DNA of 64,000 nucleotides from Candidatus Vicinibacter affinis (GTDB lineage: Bacteria > Bacteroidota > Bacteroidia > Chitinophagales > Saprospiraceae), in contig JADJNH010000005.1 of assembly GCA_016714365.1 (NCBI GenBank), positions 2,580,501 through 2,644,500 on the forward strand. The letters are read 5' to 3'. Position 1 is the stretch's first letter, and every line of letters starts with the position of its first letter. The notes under the pieces were generated by a model. That model was given only the letters and a program-made list of their open reading frames with translations, searched no databases and had not been told where the DNA came from. Positions 34,282-46,300 of the stretch are shown piece by piece. A program made the translations under genes and the position numbers.

Positions 34282-37200
34282 TTATTTAGATAGTATCATC
34301 TTCTTAGTTGCAACAAATTCTGAGGTTTCCAGGGTATAGTAGTACACACCTGAATGATTGCTGAATTCATTCTGATCGATTTGAACATTATTCACCCCTA
34401 CCGAAGTTTTAATTTGCTTCACAAGCAACAATCTTCCGGATAGGTCATGAATTTTTATCAAAGCACTGGACTGAACTGGGGTATAAAAAGCAATATTTGT
34501 TTTGTCGCCGAAAGGATTTGGCGTATTCTGGAATAGCTCAAACTTCACAAGTTCTTTGTGAGAACTTCGATCTCTAAGTTGAATATCCAATATTTCCAAT
34601 TCATCTGTATAAGCTTCGACTTCAATTCCAGAATTCGCGACAGTAAAATCATTGGCAGGATTTATTGTATGATTAGATTTGACAATGATATAGAACAAAG
34701 GTAAATTACTTGATGCCTTAATAGGGTCGTTGCCATTCCAACTCATTGACAAAATGCCCTTCTCCCCTTCTAACAGACTGTAATTTCCCTCCGTAATTAT
34801 AGCTTGACCGGATTGAACAGAAACAACCTCCAATACATTCGGATTATATTTCCATGACAATTGGAACCCAGATATTCTATTGTTCCATGAACCAAAGACG
34901 GGAATTCTCATTTGATCACCTGGCAACAATGACTTATCTTCCAGTTCAAAATAAATTCTACCAGCAGTTCTGCTTTGTGATGCAAGTGCCAGGTTAGTCT
35001 TTGCCGTATAGTTAATGTCTCCAATTTTAATAGCCATAAAATTATTGTCTTTAACTTCCCCTTGTAAGTTATCAACATGTATAAATTCAGGCCATCCGTT
35101 GTTTAACCATGGATTGGTTTCATCTTCAAATTTAAATCCACCTTGAATAAATCTCCATGATTTCTGATTGTTTTTAAATTTGTCAGACACGCCTAAGACC
35201 AGTTTCCTTAACTCTGAAATATCTGCAGCAGTTATTGTTCCTGAATTATTGGCATCTGCAGCAATATATTTATATGGAGAATCAAATGTTTGCTGGCCAA
35301 GAATATGTTTCTGAATCATTACAATGTCAGCTGTAGATACCCCATTGGCCGGATCATCATTCTTATAAGGTGCTAAATCGTATGATTCACCAAAAGGTAG
35401 GTCTAAAAAGGTAAACAATCCTTCATCCGGGGTATTAATCTCACCCATTTTTGAATTCAACTTCTTCAGTTCTATGGTTGCATTTTTCAAAGGAGCATTT
35501 GTATTTGCACTGATCAATCCTGAAACAGTTCCTCCATTGGTCAATCTGTTTGGACATGCATTTCCTGTATTATCCTGAAGAGTTAGTGTTGTGATACAAA
35601 ACTCTTGATTACCATCTTCATCCGTAACATATATCCTTACAGAAGTGTCTCTTGAAATTCCATTAGGGATATCGCTGCACCTAAAAGTCCTTGCTGTATC
35701 ATTTACATTAGCGGTAAAGGAATATTTCAACTTTGGCTTCGCAGTACAATTGTCTTCACTCTTTTCGTTAAAATCAATTGCCTTAACTGTAACTGAACCA
35801 TTAGACGACATCACAACAGTGATTAATCCAGCTTTACAGAATGGTGTTGGTGCCTTACAATCTTTAACAGAAAATATCTGATCACATGTCCCGGTATTTC
35901 CGCATAAATCAGTCACAGACCATCTTACTCTGTGCGTTCCTCTTTGATAAGTTCCAGAAGCATTTTTTGTATTACCTGTCACTTCGACTGAACCATTGTT
36001 ATCGAAGTCAATGGTATAACTCCATTTCAAGGAAGTTGTATCCGTGCAATCATCTGTCGCGTATCCATAAAGGTCTACAAATGCCGAACAAGCGGATCCT
36101 TGAGCACATACTGGTGCTTTAACGCCACAGCTAACCGGATCTATTGTAGGTGGTCTGGTATTTTGAACTTTAATAATTTGATCAAATGTCCAAACTCCAG
36201 TTGGCGTTTGAGAATTTACATCATATTGACACCAATCAATAACCCTCCAATGACGAATGATCTTAATACAGAAATTTTCAACATTATAAAACTTTTCATC
36301 ATCATATCCTCTGATAATATTGGCACAAGGTCTTGCAGCCCATCTAGGGAAAGAGTTAATTAAATTTGGATCTGCATCAGTGATTTTGCAACCAGCCACA
36401 GTGATATCTGCCCCCGGCCAGGAAATTTGAGAAAATGTCAATGGATTAGGATCGACAATAGTTATTTTTTGATCACACAAATCAAATCTTCCACCCGGAT
36501 CTTCAGCTCTCCATCTTCTATTGATTACGCCAGTAGCACATTTAAATCCAGTAGAATCATCTTTATAAGTAATTTTAATGCCAGGGCAATTATCTACAGC
36601 TGTAGCCTGTCCAACATTTGCAAAATTATAAATATCCGTTGTGCAACTTACGATTACATCTTTTGGACAAGTGATATCTGGTGATATTTTATCCTGAACT
36701 GTGACTAAAACCATACAATCATTAAAGTTACCATTCTTATCGATGACTCTCAAGGCCACCATAATCGGGCTTTGCTGAACATCTTCGCAACAGAATTTGA
36801 CGAATGGACCAAATGTTGTGTTGCCTAATATGTTGCAATTATCACTCATCCTTCTGACCAATACTGAGTCAACAGCACAATTGTCAAAACTGCCCTGATC
36901 CAAACTGGCTGCAAAAATCTTTGCAACACCGCTGTCTCCAAGAGATACTACAGTATGTTCATCACAAACTGCAACTGGATCAAGGTTGTCTTCAATTATC
37001 ACTTCCACTACACATCTGGTTTCATTACCACATGCATCAGTCACCGTGTATCTTACCCAAGAAGTATCTGCAGGCAATCCAGAAATTCTAACCTTCCCAC
37101 CACCCAAATAAGTTACACCGTCAGTTCTAAAATCTCCATCTTCTGGAGTTCCATCAGGGCCTGCTTTCTTAAAAGAAACAGCCAACGTGGTAGGACTGCA

Positions 37201-38583
37201 ATCAAGTATCAAGTCCGGTCCACTTACCGTTGCTGTTCCTGTACAGGAATAATAGTCCATTGGAAATACTTGATAATTGTTGGAGCATGCAATAATCGGC
37301 GCTTTGTGGTCAGCCACTTTTATCAATTGATTGCATTCAATATATTGACCTGTACACCAGTCAAAAATTTTCCAATTTCTGAATATTTTAAATGAATTGC
37401 CACAAATAGGAATCTTAAGATCCCTATATGACACAGCAAGATGATCGCAATTTACATTTAAAGGATATCCTGTACCCCTCCATATTAATTGTCCAGCAGC
37501 ATTGACATAATCATAAGGAGATGGATTTCCATTATCTAAGGCATTCCAACCTGATGGATAAGGTCCGGAGGCCGGTTCTTTATCATCACAGTTTAAAGCA
37601 GGATTGGTAAAACCATCAAAATTTGGTGGACATACGATACCTAGCAAAGTACTTTGTTGAACCAATATTCTTTCTTTACAAGTAGTTGTGTTTCCCTTAC
37701 AATCCTTTGCAACCCATGTTCTGTCATATTGAGCATAATTCGGTTGATTGCAGCCATACTTTGTGTAAATATCAAAATAACATAGTTCTACATCACAACA
37801 AAGATCAAATCCCCTAACTGTAAAACATTTATTGTCTCCGACAACCGGAGTGATGGTCGCAGAAGGAGGCACAGGAAATCCTAAAGAAGCCGGACTTACA
37901 TCATCAGAGCAATTCACTCTAATATCTGCAGTTCTACAAGTCAGATTAGGTATAAATTTATCTTCAATAAAAATATATCCCCAACAGGTAATACCTGAAC
38001 ATATATGCCTTACATGTACTCTCAGTTTTTTTCCTAAGTGTGAATAATTCACCAAGTTACCAGGAATGATACTTCCATCTGTATTATACACCGTTACTGC
38101 ATAACTGTCATCAGGATAGTTACTGCCTTCAATTACAACAGAAGGAGTAATCAGTGCTTCACAACGGTCATTCAACGAAACATTTACAAGGTCGTCGCAA
38201 GCCAAAGCAAGGTCACCTTCCACCACTACACTGCGAAGTAAAACGGTGAATCCGTCTGTGGCCCTCACATAAAAAGTGCCACCTACTGATCCCCAGTTTA
38301 TTGTAACTGAAGTCGCAGAAGAAGATGCAATTGTTCCACCTCCATTAGGCAAACTAAATGTCCATGCTCCGGCGGCAGGACTAATGTTGTAAACTCTGGA
38401 TGCACTGTTAGGACACACACTGGTGTCAGTTCCGAACTGTGCCACCAAGGATTGTGCTTGAGAGTTGTAACTTAGAGCCATCCACAATACTGTTGCAAGC
38501 AATAGTTTGAGACCAGCCCAAGGTTTAGTAATAATTGGATTCATAAGACCAGTTTTATTTTGTATTGAATTTCTCATGTTCAT
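34282..38583 (-). CDS. T9SS-secreted multidomain protein with HYR, dockerin-like and cohesin-like modules (paralogue 1)
   Basis: This is a 1433-residue exported protein. A signal peptide with a long lead (about 1-43, ending SQAQ) is followed by an Ig-like start, then the core shared with its three neighbours: CDDLVNVSLNDRC, several HYR-type beta domains with D-x-C-x-x-N repeats, WRVIDWCQYD, and CKAPTPFCKAG. Near residues 1078-1131 are two dockerin-like loops (NGVSTADIVMIQKHILG and DANNSGTITAADISELRK). Next comes a cohesin-like beta-sandwich (ISGFQLSWKYNPNVLEV), and residues about 1348-1433 form a T9SS sorting domain (FQNTPNPFGDKT, then GVYYYTLET and a basic end). It is predicted to be surface-bound or secreted and is probably adhesive, which is inference. 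It is the last of the array and converges with the LytTR gene. Confidence 0.88.
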   Translation of the reverse strand: MNMRNSIQNKTGLMNPIITKPWAGLKLLLATVLWMALSYNSQAQSLVAQFGTDTSVCPNSASRVYNISPAAGAWTFSLPNGGGTIASSSATSVTINWGSVGGTFYVRATDGFTVLLRSVVVEGDLALACDDLVNVSLNDRCEALITPSVVIEGSNYPDDSYAVTVYNTDGSIIPGNLVNYSHLGKKLRVHVRHICSGITCWGYIFIEDKFIPNLTCRTADIRVNCSDDVSPASLGFPVPPSATITPVVGDNKCFTVRGFDLCCDVELCYFDIYTKYGCNQPNYAQYDRTWVAKDCKGNTTTCKERILVQQSTLLGIVCPPNFDGFTNPALNCDDKEPASGPYPSGWNALDNGNPSPYDYVNAAGQLIWRGTGYPLNVNCDHLAVSYRDLKIPICGNSFKIFRNWKIFDWCTGQYIECNQLIKVADHKAPIIACSNNYQVFPMDYYSCTGTATVSGPDLILDCSPTTLAVSFKKAGPDGTPEDGDFRTDGVTYLGGGKVRISGLPADTSWVRYTVTDACGNETRCVVEVIIEDNLDPVAVCDEHTVVSLGDSGVAKIFAASLDQGSFDNCAVDSVLVRRMSDNCNILGNTTFGPFVKFCCEDVQQSPIMVALRVIDKNGNFNDCMVLVTVQDKISPDITCPKDVIVSCTTDIYNFANVGQATAVDNCPGIKITYKDDSTGFKCATGVINRRWRAEDPGGRFDLCDQKITIVDPNPLTFSQISWPGADITVAGCKITDADPNLINSFPRWAARPCANIIRGYDDEKFYNVENFCIKIIRHWRVIDWCQYDVNSQTPTGVWTFDQIIKVQNTRPPTIDPVSCGVKAPVCAQGSACSAFVDLYGYATDDCTDTTSLKWSYTIDFDNNGSVEVTGNTKNASGTYQRGTHRVRWSVTDLCGNTGTCDQIFSVKDCKAPTPFCKAGLITVVMSSNGSVTVKAIDFNEKSEDNCTAKPKLKYSFTANVNDTARTFRCSDIPNGISRDTSVRIYVTDEDGNQEFCITTLTLQDNTGNACPNRLTNGGTVSGLISANTNAPLKNATIELKKLNSKMGEINTPDEGLFTFLDLPFGESYDLAPYKNDDPANGVSTADIVMIQKHILGQQTFDSPYKYIAADANNSGTITAADISELRKLVLGVSDKFKNNQKSWRFIQGGFKFEDETNPWLNNGWPEFIHVDNLQGEVKDNNFMAIKIGDINYTAKTNLALASQSRTAGRIYFELEDKSLLPGDQMRIPVFGSWNNRISGFQLSWKYNPNVLEVVSVQSGQAIITEGNYSLLEGEKGILSMSWNGNDPIKASSNLPLFYIIVKSNHTINPANDFTVANSGIEVEAYTDELEILDIQLRDRSSHKELVKFELFQNTPNPFGDKTNIAFYTPVQSSALIKIHDLSGRLLLVKQIKTSVGVNNVQIDQNEFSNHSGVYYYTLETSEFVATKKMILSK

Positions 38584-38630
38584 TTTTTTAATCGGTTAGT
38601 TTGATTTTAAGCTTAGATATTAGCTAGAGT

Positions 38631-38652
38631 CCGGGAACCTTTCGGCTCCCGG
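38631..38652 (-). terminator. GC-rich hairpin with GAAA tetraloop between two T9SS genes
   Basis: On the minus strand CCGGGAGCC, GAAA, GGTTCCCGG form a 9-base stem (one G-T pair) with a GNRA loop. It lies 25 bases after the stop of the 1514-residue gene and 47 bases before the start of the 1433-residue gene. It lacks a T tract, so it may be an RNA-processing or stabilising element rather than a simple terminator. Confidence 0.6.
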
Positions 38653-38677
38653 CTTAGCCAAATTACCCAAGAACCGT

Positions 38678-41600
38678 TTATCTTATAACTACCATTTTAC
38701 GTGTGGCAATGAAATTCTTTGTATCCAATTGATAATATAGAATTCCGCTATATTCAGTTTCTATATTAATTTCAGAAGTGTTAATCCCCTTTCTTCCTGT
38801 GAGATTATAAGTCTGTAATAATTTTCCAGACATATCGAATATACTTAACTTAACATTTTCGTCAGCAGGCAATCTATAAAAGACGGTAGTATTTCCAGTG
38901 AAAGGATTCGGAATGTTTTGGTACAATTCATAAGATCCTTCTAACGGTTTTTGCTCCTCAGATCTAAACAATAATTTCAAATCTGTTTCTTCATTTGCAA
39001 TGTACAATTCTGCATGAAGGCCTGATTGACTTAACTTTAATGTATTGCCATTCAATTCCATATTCTGAAGCGCTCTAACTTTTAAATAGAAAAGTAATTG
39101 TCCCCTTTCAACTGACACTGTCTTGTCAGCAGACCAAGACATGCGCATTTCACTTGGTCGCTGATTCTTGATTGCAAAATGAGATGGATCAACATTGATT
39201 AAAGCACTTTCAACACCTTCAAAAATCAAGGAACCTTCTAAAGCTTTCAACTCAAATTGGAAACCATCAACAGCACTCATATCATTAGATGCATAGATTG
39301 GGATAGTATATGATTGTCCCATCTGCAATGTTGATAATTCCATTTCAAGACCGGAAATTTTCAAATTTCGTTTGTTTGCAGAATTTCCTAATCCTGTGCT
39401 TGCTTCACCACTCACATCTCCAGTCTTTATTGCAACAAAATTGTTTTCCATCATTTCATGATCCACATCTTTCAAAGTTATACTAGATGGATACTTGTAA
39501 GGATTAGAAGGATCAAACACAAACTTTGAATCTACAAAATTCCAAGAAGTGTTATTTGGAAATCCTTCTGCAATTCCTAAGATTAACTTTCTAAGATCAG
39601 CAAGATCTCTTGCTGTTACAGATTCTGATTTGTTCACATCTGCTGCAATTAACTGATACGGACTTGGTAATTCCTGAATTCCCAAAATGTGTTTTTGAAT
39701 CATCACAATATCTTTGGTACTAACACCTTCCAAAGGATCTACATCCAAGGCAGGCTTAACAAAATAGCTTTCATCCATTTTCAGATCAACAAAACTAAAT
39801 TTACCATCCTGATTGGTCATTTGCTCTAACACTTCCCCCGTAGTTTCCTGTATTACTTTAACAGGTACACTTTCGGCTTTTGTATTATTAATCACAGTGA
39901 TCAAACCGGCAACAGTAGTTGAATTGACATTTCTATCCGGACAAACATTTTGATTGTCTTGAACAATAAGAGTTGTACGACATAAATCTTGATTTCCAGC
40001 TTCATCTGTTACATATACCTCTACATTAAAAGTATCAGATTTACCATTGTCAATATCGCTGCAGCGGATCGTTCTGGAAATGTTTGTGATGTCAGGACTG
40101 AATGAAAATTTTAGATTTGAAGCTTGCGTACAATTATCGGAACTACCCAAGTCAAAATCTTTAGCCCAAATGGTTACTTCCCTATTGCTAGGCATAATTA
40201 CAGTAATGATGCCTGGATTACAATAAGGAGTTGGTGCTTTACAATCCCTAACTTTCACCAAGTAGCTGCAAGTTGACTTATTGCCACATTGGTCACTTAC
40301 GGTCCATGTGACTTTATGCGTTCCTACTTCAAGCGACGCATTGAATCTTGGATTCGATCCATTTGCATCAACACTTCCATTATTAAATTTATCCAAAGCA
40401 TAAGACCAAAGCAACTCATCTTGTGGCGTACAATCATCTGTTGCAGTAGCACTGAAAGATGCATTCACCGCACAATTTTCTGTTATGCAAAGTTCTCTGT
40501 CATCACAAGAACTTGTAAAGTCTGGCGCTTTGGTATTATTTATTTTTATAACCTGTGTGTGATACCACACTCCGTTAGTTGGATTATGTGCATCATAAGT
40601 ACACCAATCTATAACAGTCCATTGTCTCAATATTTTATAACAAACACCTTCGACGAAATTAAAACTAAGATCTTTGTATGATGCAACCACCTGATTACAA
40701 TGATCCTGATTTTTATAAATTGGCTTACCTGTTACATCTGTTGATACGCTATTCTTACAACCTGTAATTACTAAATCAGCAGGCCATATAATATCACTCA
40801 GTCTAAAAGGCATGGTATCTCTTACAGTAATAGTCTGTGCACAGGAATCTTTCCTTCCTCCATCATCTGTTGCAATAAACCATCTAGTGATTACACCGAC
40901 TCCACAATTGGATAAACCATTTTCAATTCTTGTACTTATGTCAAACCCACAATTGTCTGTTGCAGTAGCAGTTCCGAATACGTTAAGATTACTTAAATCA
41001 GTCTCACAACTTACCACAGTATCAACTGGGCAAGTAATTACAGGAGGAAGTTTGTCTTGAACAATTACATCGACCATACACTCTGAACTATTTCCTGCTT
41101 TATCTAAAACTCTAAGCACAACTCTGATTGGATTATTTCTGATATCTGAGCAACAAAATGCCAAAGAATCTGCAAATGTTGTTCCTGCGATACCACATGG
41201 TCCGAAATTCATTCTTCTTACTTTGTATGAACCCATTTCACAATTGTCATGACTACCACCATTGAATACACTTGCCGGTATAGTTGCCCAGCCATTAGAG
41301 GTTAAGGAAACAACAGTTTTCTGCTGACATACCGCTACTGGTGGCGTTTTATCTTCAACAAATATATCGAAGGTACAAGGTGTACAATTTCCACAAGCAT
41401 CACAAATCGTATAATAAATCCAATTACAACCCAAAGGCATATTGTCTACACGATATCGTCCATCAGGTAAGCGAGTAATATTTTTTGTAGATCCTGTAGT
41501 ATTTGGATCCGGGGTGCAATCATTAGGATCAATTGCAGCCAGATGTGAAACCGAATAAGTCCAATTTGAACAATTTTCCAATACATATGGAATTCTACTA

Positions 41601-43222
41601 TCCGGAATGATGCCTGGTAACAAATCCTGCGGAACAGGTAAAATATAAGAACCGGTACAAGTTGTAGGATTTGTACTAATTGTAATAGTTGTAGGGCATA
41701 TAACTTTAGGTGCACTTTCATCAACAACTTTTATAAGTTGAATAAAATTTACACGATTATTCGGATCACACCAGTCTATAATCAACCATCTTCTTAATAA
41801 TTTATAAGTACCGGGACATACAGCAATGGTATCATCACTAAAATCAAATTGAATGTTGCCACAGAAAATACCTAAAGGCCTTCCTGTTCCACCAATTAAT
41901 TCGCCGGTGATCAAATCATTTTTAATTTCAGAAGTATCTGGTAAACCATTAAATAGTTTTTTCCATTTACCTGAACAAGAAAGTGCAGGTCGATTGCCCG
42001 GTTGCCCATCAAAATGAGGAGGCAAAGTAATATCTGCGATAGTACCTCTCTGTAAATCAATAGTGTCTGTGCAACAATTTGTATATCCTCCGGGATCAGT
42101 GGCACACCATGTTCTGTATATTGTTGCACTTAAAGCACGATTCAAGCAATCATACCTCACAATACTGTCACGATATTTCAAACTTACTGTACCGCAAGCA
42201 TCAATTCCATTTACGATATATGGATAAACATTTGTATTTACAAATGCAGGATTTACTGGAAACCCAAGATTTATTGGATCGATACTAATACCACAGCTAA
42301 AAGTATCTCTCGGATCACAAACAAGTACGGGTGGAGTTTTATCTTCAAGAAGTAAATTCCCCCAACAGCTGTTTCCACAGACTATGTTTTTCACATTGAC
42401 TCTTAGTTTTTTTCCAATCCAGGATTGCCCTAATGGCAAAGTGACTAGTTGATTATTATAATAAATGGTCACTTGATAAAAGCCTAAATCTGCGCATTCA
42501 GTAGATTCACCTTCCAATATCATTTGAGATACAATCTGAGCTTCACACATACTGTTTACAGAAACTTGAACAGTATTGTTGCAAGCCAATTGACAATTCG
42601 TCCAACAGTTTGGTATCGCAGATACATTTGAAGTTGCAACCCCACCAGGAGTAGGCAGTGAATTATTTACAGTCACTACATTGTTAAGTGTAGAAGGAGC
42701 ACCTGCAGCTCTTGGATTAACTTGAAAGGTTACCTGGTAAATAACTCTTTCTCCTAATAGTAGAAATCCAGATCCATCTGTAAGATTGTCATTAGGGGCT
42801 CTTCCCGTGAAGGCTAGATTGATAATTCCACCCTTGTTAGGTAATGGATTATCAATAGAAACCAAAACAGGCGCACCAACGACACCAACCAATGCTGTAC
42901 CAAAGTTAGACCCTAACCCTGCATTGTCACGCACATCCATATTCGCAGCGATCAAACAGTTGGTATTGGTTACTACTATTTGGTAGGTAACATCAATATT
43001 TCCCTGAATCCCACTGGTTGCAGGTGCGACACCCAACAAGGTTTTTGTAACGGTAAAACACTGAGCTTCTAGTTGAATGCTTATTCCAAAGGCACACAAC
43101 AACATTACAACCCACTGCCTTAAATTAAGCCTACTTGTGCTTCTATTTAAGCTTGAAAGTTGTGTCGAAGTAAATAATTCGCTCATCTTGAATAATTTTT
43201 TATTTGTATTAATATTTTTCAT
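38678..43222 (-). CDS. T9SS-secreted multidomain protein with DUF11-like start, HYR, dockerin-like and cohesin-like modules (paralogue 2)
   Basis: This is a 1514-residue exported protein. The signal peptide has an unusually long N-region (cleavage probably after about residue 54, LEAQ); an alternative ATG 12 codons in (MSELFT) gives a shorter one. The next ~150 residues resemble a DUF11/conserved-repeat domain (VTYQIVVTNTNC, VIYQVTFQVNPRA). The core follows: CNNTVQVSVNSMCEA, HYR modules, WTVIDWCTYDAHNP, CKAPTPYCNPG. Dockerin-like loops are at about 1162-1215 (EGVSTKDIVMIQKHILG, DVNKSESVTARDLADLRK), then a cohesin-like domain, then a T9SS sorting domain (about 1430-1514, YQNIPNPFTGNT, GILYYQLDT). 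It is in tandem with paralogues 1 and 3, with gaps of about 100 bases. Confidence 0.88.
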   Translation of the reverse strand: MKNINTNKKLFKMSELFTSTQLSSLNRSTSRLNLRQWVVMLLCAFGISIQLEAQCFTVTKTLLGVAPATSGIQGNIDVTYQIVVTNTNCLIAANMDVRDNAGLGSNFGTALVGVVGAPVLVSIDNPLPNKGGIINLAFTGRAPNDNLTDGSGFLLLGERVIYQVTFQVNPRAAGAPSTLNNVVTVNNSLPTPGGVATSNVSAIPNCWTNCQLACNNTVQVSVNSMCEAQIVSQMILEGESTECADLGFYQVTIYYNNQLVTLPLGQSWIGKKLRVNVKNIVCGNSCWGNLLLEDKTPPVLVCDPRDTFSCGISIDPINLGFPVNPAFVNTNVYPYIVNGIDACGTVSLKYRDSIVRYDCLNRALSATIYRTWCATDPGGYTNCCTDTIDLQRGTIADITLPPHFDGQPGNRPALSCSGKWKKLFNGLPDTSEIKNDLITGELIGGTGRPLGIFCGNIQFDFSDDTIAVCPGTYKLLRRWLIIDWCDPNNRVNFIQLIKVVDESAPKVICPTTITISTNPTTCTGSYILPVPQDLLPGIIPDSRIPYVLENCSNWTYSVSHLAAIDPNDCTPDPNTTGSTKNITRLPDGRYRVDNMPLGCNWIYYTICDACGNCTPCTFDIFVEDKTPPVAVCQQKTVVSLTSNGWATIPASVFNGGSHDNCEMGSYKVRRMNFGPCGIAGTTFADSLAFCCSDIRNNPIRVVLRVLDKAGNSSECMVDVIVQDKLPPVITCPVDTVVSCETDLSNLNVFGTATATDNCGFDISTRIENGLSNCGVGVITRWFIATDDGGRKDSCAQTITVRDTMPFRLSDIIWPADLVITGCKNSVSTDVTGKPIYKNQDHCNQVVASYKDLSFNFVEGVCYKILRQWTVIDWCTYDAHNPTNGVWYHTQVIKINNTKAPDFTSSCDDRELCITENCAVNASFSATATDDCTPQDELLWSYALDKFNNGSVDANGSNPRFNASLEVGTHKVTWTVSDQCGNKSTCSYLVKVRDCKAPTPYCNPGIITVIMPSNREVTIWAKDFDLGSSDNCTQASNLKFSFSPDITNISRTIRCSDIDNGKSDTFNVEVYVTDEAGNQDLCRTTLIVQDNQNVCPDRNVNSTTVAGLITVINNTKAESVPVKVIQETTGEVLEQMTNQDGKFSFVDLKMDESYFVKPALDVDPLEGVSTKDIVMIQKHILGIQELPSPYQLIAADVNKSESVTARDLADLRKLILGIAEGFPNNTSWNFVDSKFVFDPSNPYKYPSSITLKDVDHEMMENNFVAIKTGDVSGEASTGLGNSANKRNLKISGLEMELSTLQMGQSYTIPIYASNDMSAVDGFQFELKALEGSLIFEGVESALINVDPSHFAIKNQRPSEMRMSWSADKTVSVERGQLLFYLKVRALQNMELNGNTLKLSQSGLHAELYIANEETDLKLLFRSEEQKPLEGSYELYQNIPNPFTGNTTVFYRLPADENVKLSIFDMSGKLLQTYNLTGRKGINTSEINIETEYSGILYYQLDTKNFIATRKMVVIR

Positions 43223-43326
43223 TTATTGAGTTTTAATCTGACAATTTCTGAGATCCTCAAACGGTCCTTCGAGAATACCATGTGGTAAAAAAGGGTAATA
43301 AATTGGGGGGATTATAAATTAAATAA

Positions 43327-46300
43327 TTAATTAATAAGGATCATTTTCTTTACTGCCCTATTATTCTCCGTTTCAAGGATGTAATAAAATATTCCTGTCT
43401 GATTTAAGTCTTTGTTATTAATCTGGATATTGTTTAAGCCAGATTTAAACTCTCTGCTTATTTGTTTAATAACCTTTCCGTTTACATCACAGATTTTTAA
43501 CACGGCTAAGCCGGATTCCGGTAAAAGGAAAGAAATATCCGTATATGTACTAAATGGATTTGGTTTATTCTGATATAGATAAAATCCTTTTACTTCAGAT
43601 TTGGAATCTAAAAATGATAACTTAAGGTTTATCTCATCATTTTGAGCACCATAAGCTTGTGATGAAAAATTTTCGTTACTTAAGGCAAATGAATTACTTA
43701 ATTCCCCGCTACCAACGGCTTTAAAAACAAAACTAAACAATTCCTTTTCAAAAGACACTCCGGATGCCTGATCAAAACTCATACGAATTTTACCATTAGA
43801 TATCATATCATGATTGTAATTGTAAGATTCTACAGTTAATGCACCAGATTTAATGTCTACAAGCTCAAGCTTAGCAGGATCAAACTCAAATTCTACCTGT
43901 AATCCGGTTAGCATATTCAATCCATTTAAATTCAGAGGTAAAATGATTTCTTCTCCATTTTGAAATTTCGTTTCACCGACTTGTAATGTTGCCTCTGCAT
44001 AACTTCTTGACGCAACAGTTGCCAGCTGATTGGCTTTGGCATTGCCATTTATGTCTCCAAGTTTAACCGCCACGAAATTATTTTCTGAGATATCAGACTT
44101 TAAATTGTCCACTTTGATTACATCACTATATGACCAAGGTTGGGTTGGGTCTGAAAATTTATAATTTGATTCAACAAACACCCATGATTTTTTAATGGAT
44201 AGTTCACTGGTGATACCAAGAATTAATTTTCTTAAATCTGCAATATCCCGTGCTGTAATACTCTTTGATTCGTTTACGTCTGCTGCTATTAATTTATATG
44301 GATTATCCAAAGGCGCGATTCCTAAAATGTGTTTTTGTATAATCACAATATCATTTGTGGTAACCCCATTCAATGCGTCATCATTCTTTACCGCTTTAAT
44401 GGTATAGTTTTCAGAAAGCGGAACTGATGCAAATGCATATTGTCCATCCTGCTGGGTCATATGATATTTAGGCATAGAAGGCATGTTTCCGTTTATAGAA
44501 ACCATGGCTTCTTGCAATGAACTTTTTTGTTCGGTAGAAATGGTACCTGAAACCAAACCTGCAGTAGTATTTCCACCACCTAAATTGTCCGGACATGCAT
44601 TTCCTAAACCATCTTGTATAATTACCTTAGTTGTGCAAAAATCCTGATTACCAGCTTCATCTGTCACATACACAGATACATTTTCGAATGTCTTGGATAT
44701 ACCACGATCAAGATCCGCACAGAAATAGGTCCTTGATGCATCGGACGGATTGGAAGAAAATGAATACCTCAATCTACCGGCTGTTGTACAATTGTCAAAA
44801 CTATTTGCATTTAAATCACTTGCCCAAATAGTAATTTGGCCAGTGGTAGGCATAATTACTGTAATAATTCCAGCACGACAAACAGGAGTCGGTTGTTTGC
44901 GATCCACCATCGTAAATAAATAGGTACAAGTAGTCACATTTCCGCATCTATCCTCCACAGTCCAGGTAATTTTATGCGTACCCACTGGATAAACTCCACT
45001 TGCATCACTTGAAGCACCATTTACATCAATACTTCCATTGTTACCAAGGTCAATTTTATAAGACCAAACTAAATCCTGATCATCTGTACACTCATCATCT
45101 GCTGTTGCAATCAATTCTGCAAATCCATTGCATTCACCAGAAATTGCATCGTAATTTCTATTGTTACATGAACTTGTAAAAAATGGTTTTTGAGTATTTT
45201 TTACTTTAATTACCTGAACGTCAGTCCATCGTCCTGCACCAGTAGATGGATTGTAACTACACCAATCAATTACCGTCCATTTTCGCAATATTTTGTAACA
45301 TACATTTTCAACCAGACTAAATACTTCATCTTCATAAGTAGTCAAAATCGTTGCACAAGAAATATTTGCAGGCCATGTTGGTCGACCCGTCACGCTTGAA
45401 TCAACACTGCTCAAACATCCTTCCAGTGTAGTATCAACAGGAAATTTAATGGATGCTCCATTGTATGGTTTAAAGTTATTTAATGTTATGGTTTGGACAC
45501 ATGTGTATGGTGAATTAAAATCATCACTAAAAGTATACCTTCTTGTGATTGCACCTGTACCGCAATTATTAATTGAATAATTTATAGATGAATCTACTTT
45601 AAGATTGCAATCTTCAATAACCAATCCATCATAACCCCATAGATGCGGTTGTACCCATGCTGAATTTGATGGATCATTAAGAATGATTTGCTTTATATCA
45701 GATTCATTTCTTCTATAGTATCCAAATTTATTAAGGTCAGTAACATCGTATCCACAACTAACAGTGATATTTGGAAGACAAGTAACCACTGGAGGTTTTT
45801 TATCCTGTACGGTTACAAGAACCATACATTCATTTGTATTCCCAGCCTTATCTTTTACCTGCAGTATTACAATAATAGGGTTGTTCACAATATCCTGACA
45901 ACAAAAATCAACATAATCCGCAAAAGATGTATTACCAGATCCACCACAAGGTGATGGATTCATTCTTCTTACTTTAAATGAATCAAGTGCACAATTATCG
46001 TGAGACCCATCATCAAATGAAACTGCAAAAACATTTGCAGTGCCTGCATCAGTTAATGCTACAACAGTTTCCTGATGGCACACTGGTGTTGGTTTTGACT
46101 TTTCTTCAACAAATATCTCAGTTGCACATTCAGTTGAATTTCCGCATGCGTCTGTAACTATATAAAAAAGCCAGGACAACCCTACTGGCAGATCTTCAAT
46201 ATGAAAACCTATCAAATTTGTACCTGCATATCTTTTTGTCACGCCATCTCTTGTTGCTTCTAGTGAAGAAGGAATTACATTTGGTACTCCCCTCTTTACT

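Noticed and set aside
36955..37395. 146-codon open frame on the plus strand
   Set aside because: It is antisense to paralogue 1 with no recognisable features.
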